Source: DASTCC01 sp035711465
GTDB lineage: Bacteria > Acidobacteriota > Vicinamibacteria > Vicinamibacterales > SCN-69-37
Length of the DNA stretch: 17,195 nt
Direction of reading: 5' to 3'
NCBI GenBank assembly: GCA_035711465.1
Contig: DASTCC010000593.1
Location: 1 to 17,195, forward strand
Every line of letters starts with the position of its first letter. Position 1 is the first letter of the stretch. The notes below the pieces were generated by a model. That model worked only from the letters and a program-made list of their open reading frames with translations. It did no database searches and was not told the origin of the DNA. This document shows positions 14,251 to 17,195 of this stretch, piece by piece. Both the position numbers and the translations under genes were made by a program.

Positions 14251-17071
14251 TTGGGCTGCCTACGTGCGTCAGCGGCTCGACCTGACCGGCCTGGAGAGCT
14301 GGCGGCAGGTCGAGGTCGTCGAAGATCTCGCTCATCAGCTCGAGGACGCGTATCGCGAAGCGATCGTCGGCGGCGCGAGCGAGGCGCAGGCACGCGCGGA
14401 GGCCGAACGGCACATCGCCGACTGGACCGTGCTCTCGCGGCAGCTGGCCGCCGGGCCGCGCGGCCGCAGGCCGCCGGTCGATCGCTGGAGCGAGCGCGCC
14501 GACGATCGCCGCGCCGACCGCGGCCGGGCGATGCGCTCGATCGATCGCTGGCGCCAGGATCTCGTCTATGGCTGGCGGTTGATCCGTCGCGCGCCCGGCG
14601 TCGCCGCAATGGCGATCTTGTCGCTCGCGGTCGGCATCGGCGCCAACACCGCGATCTTCAGCGTGATGCGCGCGCTGGTGTTCCGGCCGCTCGACGTGCC
14701 CGACGCCACTCGGCTCGTCACCGTGACCGACCCGCAAGCGTCAGGGGCGATCAGCGGCCTCGAAAGCGGCGATCGCACGCTCCTGAGCTACGACGAGTTC
14801 GTCGCGATCCGCGCCGCCAGGGGACCGGCCGTCACCGAGCTCGCCGCGCTCGGCAGCAGCACACTGGCCACGCCGGTGGCGGTCGGCGCCGCCGCCGATG
14901 GCCCGCCGGCGCGCGTGCAACTGGTCAGCGGCAGCTTCTTTCCGCTGCTCGGCGTCGCCCCGGCGATCGGCCGGACCTTCGGCGACGACGTCGATCGCGC
15001 CCGCATGGCCAGTCCCGTTGCGGTCGTCAGCCAGCGCTTCTGGCAGCGACAGTACGGCGATCGCGCGGACCTCGCTGGCGCCTCGATCCGTCTCCGTCGC
15101 ACCACCTTCGACGTGATCGGCGTCATGCCCGCCCGCTTCACCGGCGTCATCGTCGGCGACACGCCCGACGTATGGGTGCCGGTGACGATGCAGGAGGCGA
15201 TCACGCCGTCGGTGGACTGGCTGACGACGCCGCCAGGATCGGCGCGCCGGGTGATGTTCCTGCACGCCCTCGGACGGCTGGCGCCCGGTGCGACGGTCGA
15301 GCAGGCGCGGTCCGCGCTGAACGGGGCGCTGGCGCAGAAGCTGAACGCCGACGCGGCCGGGATCGGCGACGCGTCGCGCCGTCGCGAGCTCGTCGATGCG
15401 CATCTCGCCGTGCGCGACGGACGCTACGGCTTCTCGCCGCTCCGCGCCGAGTATCAGCGGCCGCTCGTGGTGCTCATGGGCCTGGTGGCGCTGCTCCTGT
15501 TGCTCGCCTGTGCCAACGTCGCCAATCTGCAGCTGGCACGCGCGACCGGACGTCAGCGAGAACTGGCGATGCGGATCGCGCTCGGCGCCGGCCGGCGCCG
15601 GCTGGTGCGGCAGCTGCTCACCGAAAGCCTGTTGATCGCGGCGGCCGGCGCGCTGCTCGGCCTCGGACTGGCGTGGTGGGGCGACCGCGTGCTGCTCCGT
15701 CTCGCCGGCGGCAGCACGCCGATTCCGCTCGACACCCCGATCGACGCCGCCGTGCTCGCGTTCACGGCCGCGGTCACGGTCGTCACCGGCCTGCTCTTCG
15801 GCATCGTGCCGGCCTTGCGGACGAGCGGCGTCGACTTGAACGTCGTGTTACGCGCGGCGGCACCGAATCTCGGCGGACGCCGGCGCCTGCTCTGGCGGTG
15901 GTCGGCCGGCCAGCTGCTCGCCGGCGCGCAGGTCGCGCTGTCGCTGGTGCTGCTCTTCACCGCCGGCCTCTTCGTGCGCAGCCTTCGCGAGCTCGGCGAG
16001 GTGCCGCTCGGCTACGACGCCTCGAGTCTCGTCGAGTTCCGCGTCACGCCGACCAACGACGGCGTCGCCCGCGCGGAAGCGCCGTCGGCGATCGAGGAGA
16101 TCGTCGCCACCATGGCCGCCGCGCCTGGCGTCATCGCGGCGTCGTTCTCGTCGAACGGCTTGTTCTACGGCGCCGAACTCGGCAGCGACGTTTCGTTTCC
16201 CGGACGAGAGACGCGGCAGAACGACATGAGCACGCGATTCGATCTGGTCGGGCCTCGCTACTTCGCCACCGTCGGCATCCCAATCCGCCGCGGCCGCGAC
16301 GTGGTCGCCGCCGATGCGACCGGCCTGCCCGGATGCTGGATCAACGAGACCGCAGCGCGCGATTTCTTCGGCGACGCCGACCCGATCGGCGCGCGCATGG
16401 TCGCGCACTTCTCGTTCGGCGACGCCGAGTACGAAATCCGCGGCGTCGTCGCCGATGCGCTCGCCAACAGCGTCCGCGACGGCGTGACGCGCCGGTTCTA
16501 CCTGCCCTACCGGAATTTCGGGGTCCCGCAAGCCGCCGGCGTGGTCATCGTCCGTACCGCCGACGACGCGGCGGCGGCGGTGTCGACGCTGCGCCAGCGC
16601 TTCCGCGACACCCACCCGGCGTCGACGACGCCGACGTTCTATCCGGTGCGGCAGATCCTGGCGCTCGACTTCGGCCGCGATCGGATCATCGCGGCGCTGG
16701 CGTCGGTCTTCGGCGTCTGCGCGCTGGCGTTGGCGTCGTTCGGACTCTACGGCGTGCTCGCGTACAGCGCGAGCCGCCGCACGAGTGAAATCGGCCTGAG
16801 GCTCGCGCTCGGCGCCCGTCGCGCGAGCGTCGTCGCGCTGATGCTGCGCGAAGCCGGCGCCATCGTCATCGGCGGCGCGATCGCCGGCGTCGTCACGGCC
16901 ATCCTCGCCGGGCGCGTGCTCGACTCGCTGCTGTTCGGACTCACCGGACGTGATCCGGCGACGATGACGTTCGCGTCTGTCGTGCTCTTCGGCGTCGCCG
17001 CGGCCGCCGCCCTGGCGCCGACGTTGCGCGCGACGCGGGTCGATCCGTTGATTGCGCTGCGGCGGGAGTAG
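14243..17071 (+). CDS. ADOP-type permease with N-terminal prefix domain
   Basis: 942 residues. Positions 1-70 (VDWAAYVRQRLDLTGLESW and onward) are the helical cytoplasmic prefix domain found on ADOP permeases that sit next to padR. After a basic linker, TM1 at about 120-143 (LSLAVGIGANTAIFSV) starts a full duplicated MacB/FtsX permease: periplasmic domain, TM2-5 from about 408 onward with the motif RQRELAMRIALGAGRRRLVR, a second periplasmic domain, and TM6-8, ending in RVDPLIALRRE. It should act in the inner membrane, presumably exporting or moving an envelope substrate, but no ATPase is encoded in the window. GTG 14243 is preceded by GGGAG six bases upstream and overlaps the end of padR, so translational coupling decides the start. 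An upstream frame to 14159 lies inside padR and is disregarded. Likely repressed by the PadR protein. Confidence 0.93.
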   Translation: MVDWAAYVRQRLDLTGLESWRQVEVVEDLAHQLEDAYREAIVGGASEAQARAEAERHIADWTVLSRQLAAGPRGRRPPVDRWSERADDRRADRGRAMRSIDRWRQDLVYGWRLIRRAPGVAAMAILSLAVGIGANTAIFSVMRALVFRPLDVPDATRLVTVTDPQASGAISGLESGDRTLLSYDEFVAIRAARGPAVTELAALGSSTLATPVAVGAAADGPPARVQLVSGSFFPLLGVAPAIGRTFGDDVDRARMASPVAVVSQRFWQRQYGDRADLAGASIRLRRTTFDVIGVMPARFTGVIVGDTPDVWVPVTMQEAITPSVDWLTTPPGSARRVMFLHALGRLAPGATVEQARSALNGALAQKLNADAAGIGDASRRRELVDAHLAVRDGRYGFSPLRAEYQRPLVVLMGLVALLLLLACANVANLQLARATGRQRELAMRIALGAGRRRLVRQLLTESLLIAAAGALLGLGLAWWGDRVLLRLAGGSTPIPLDTPIDAAVLAFTAAVTVVTGLLFGIVPALRTSGVDLNVVLRAAAPNLGGRRRLLWRWSAGQLLAGAQVALSLVLLFTAGLFVRSLRELGEVPLGYDASSLVEFRVTPTNDGVARAEAPSAIEEIVATMAAAPGVIAASFSSNGLFYGAELGSDVSFPGRETRQNDMSTRFDLVGPRYFATVGIPIRRGRDVVAADATGLPGCWINETAARDFFGDADPIGARMVAHFSFGDAEYEIRGVVADALANSVRDGVTRRFYLPYRNFGVPQAAGVVIVRTADDAAAAVSTLRQRFRDTHPASTTPTFYPVRQILALDFGRDRIIAALASVFGVCALALASFGLYGVLAYSASRRTSEIGLRLALGARRASVVALMLREAGAIVIGGAIAGVVTAILAGRVLDSLLFGLTGRDPATMTFASVVLFGVAAAAALAPTLRATRVDPLIALRRE

Positions 17072-17090
17072 GGTGTGATCGGATCAAGAT

Positions 17091-17105
17091 TTGGAGTTGC
17101 TCCAA
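17091..17105. promoter_or_regulatory. Candidate Fur/PerR-type operator
   Basis: TTGGAGT-T-GCTCCAA is a 7-1-7 inverted repeat with one mismatch, the general form of Fur-family boxes. It lies 22 bases upstream of the Fur-like start codon and just before TATTCT (17115-17120), a possible -10 element. Flanking AGAT/ATCT extends the dyad with a one-base bulge. As RNA it could instead be a hairpin following the ADOP gene, but no U-tract follows. Autoregulation is inference. Confidence 0.45.
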
Positions 17106-17127
17106 GATCTGATCTATTCTGTTTGCC

Positions 17128-17195
17128 GTGGTCACCGACCCGGCTGTCCTCCTTCGCGAACGCGGTCTCCAGGTCACCGCGCAGCGGCTGGCGGT
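17128..17195 (+). CDS. Fur/PerR-family regulator, N-terminal fragment cut by window end
   Basis: From GTG 17128 the frame reads VTDPAVLLRERGLQVTAQRL and continues to the window edge. The pattern LLRERGLxVTxQRLAV is the characteristic first helix of Fur-family metal-dependent repressors, including PerR. Only 22 codons are present, so the metal and regulatory class cannot be told. There is no ribosome-binding site, but a possible -10 (17115-17120) lies so close that the message may be leaderless. The candidate 7-1-7 operator upstream supports the family call. It is separated from the ADOP gene by 56 bases. Confidence 0.7.
   Translation, partial: MVTDPAVLLRERGLQVTAQRLA

Noticed and set aside
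14251..16788. An 845-codon plus-strand frame overlapping the third ADOP permease
   Set aside because: Extremely Arg-rich and without hydrophobic segments; a +1 shadow of the permease frame.

Overview
The window is GC-rich (by eye roughly two-thirds G+C) bacterial chromosome with tightly packed genes. Three very long MacB/FtsX-type permeases have the duplicated layout known as ADOP ('acidobacterial duplicated orphan permease'). One is coupled to a PadR regulator, and no ABC ATPase gene is present. Together these suggest an acidobacterium, possibly from the Vicinamibacteria side of the phylum. That placement is inference from gene content; no rRNA or other phylogenetic marker is in the window.

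Layout. Bases 1-434 hold no gene but carry a long direct repeat and GATTCCC-like short repeats. A minus-strand glutamate:Na+ symporter gene (gltS-like, 435-1643) follows, with an unusual repeat-rich leader that may encode a 41-residue peptide (1711-1836). A possible small two-helix membrane protein (1966-2178) lies on the plus strand. A minus-strand two-gene unit (7605 down to 2201) encodes an ankyrin-repeat protein and, 17 bases later, a 1250-residue fusion: a complete ADOP permease joined to a GAF domain and a PPM/SpoIIE (RsbU-type) serine/threonine phosphatase. Two small plus-strand proteins of unknown function, a minus-strand zinc-ribbon protein, and an outer-membrane beta-barrel gene interrupted by two in-frame TGA codons occupy 7833-9805.

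A minus-strand group (13367 down to 9833) encodes an exported TPR protein, an exported protein of unknown function and a second ADOP permease. On the plus strand, two zinc-ribbon genes (13460-13835) precede a padR gene whose start region carries a PadR-like inverted repeat, and padR overlaps the start of a third ADOP permease (14243-17071). The window ends in the first 22 codons of a Fur/PerR-family regulator, behind a palindrome of the 7-1-7 type expected for that family.

How the parts may work together. The PadR-ADOP pair looks like the usual acidobacterial repressor-transporter unit. The most unusual object is the ADOP-GAF-PPM fusion. Its layout would place two periplasmic permease domains and eight membrane helices on one chain with a cytoplasmic phosphatase whose expected metal-binding aspartates are all present. 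This suggests a transporter-like sensor that drives a partner-switching or other phosphoprotein pathway. I do not know of a described system with this architecture, so it is the main candidate for follow-up.
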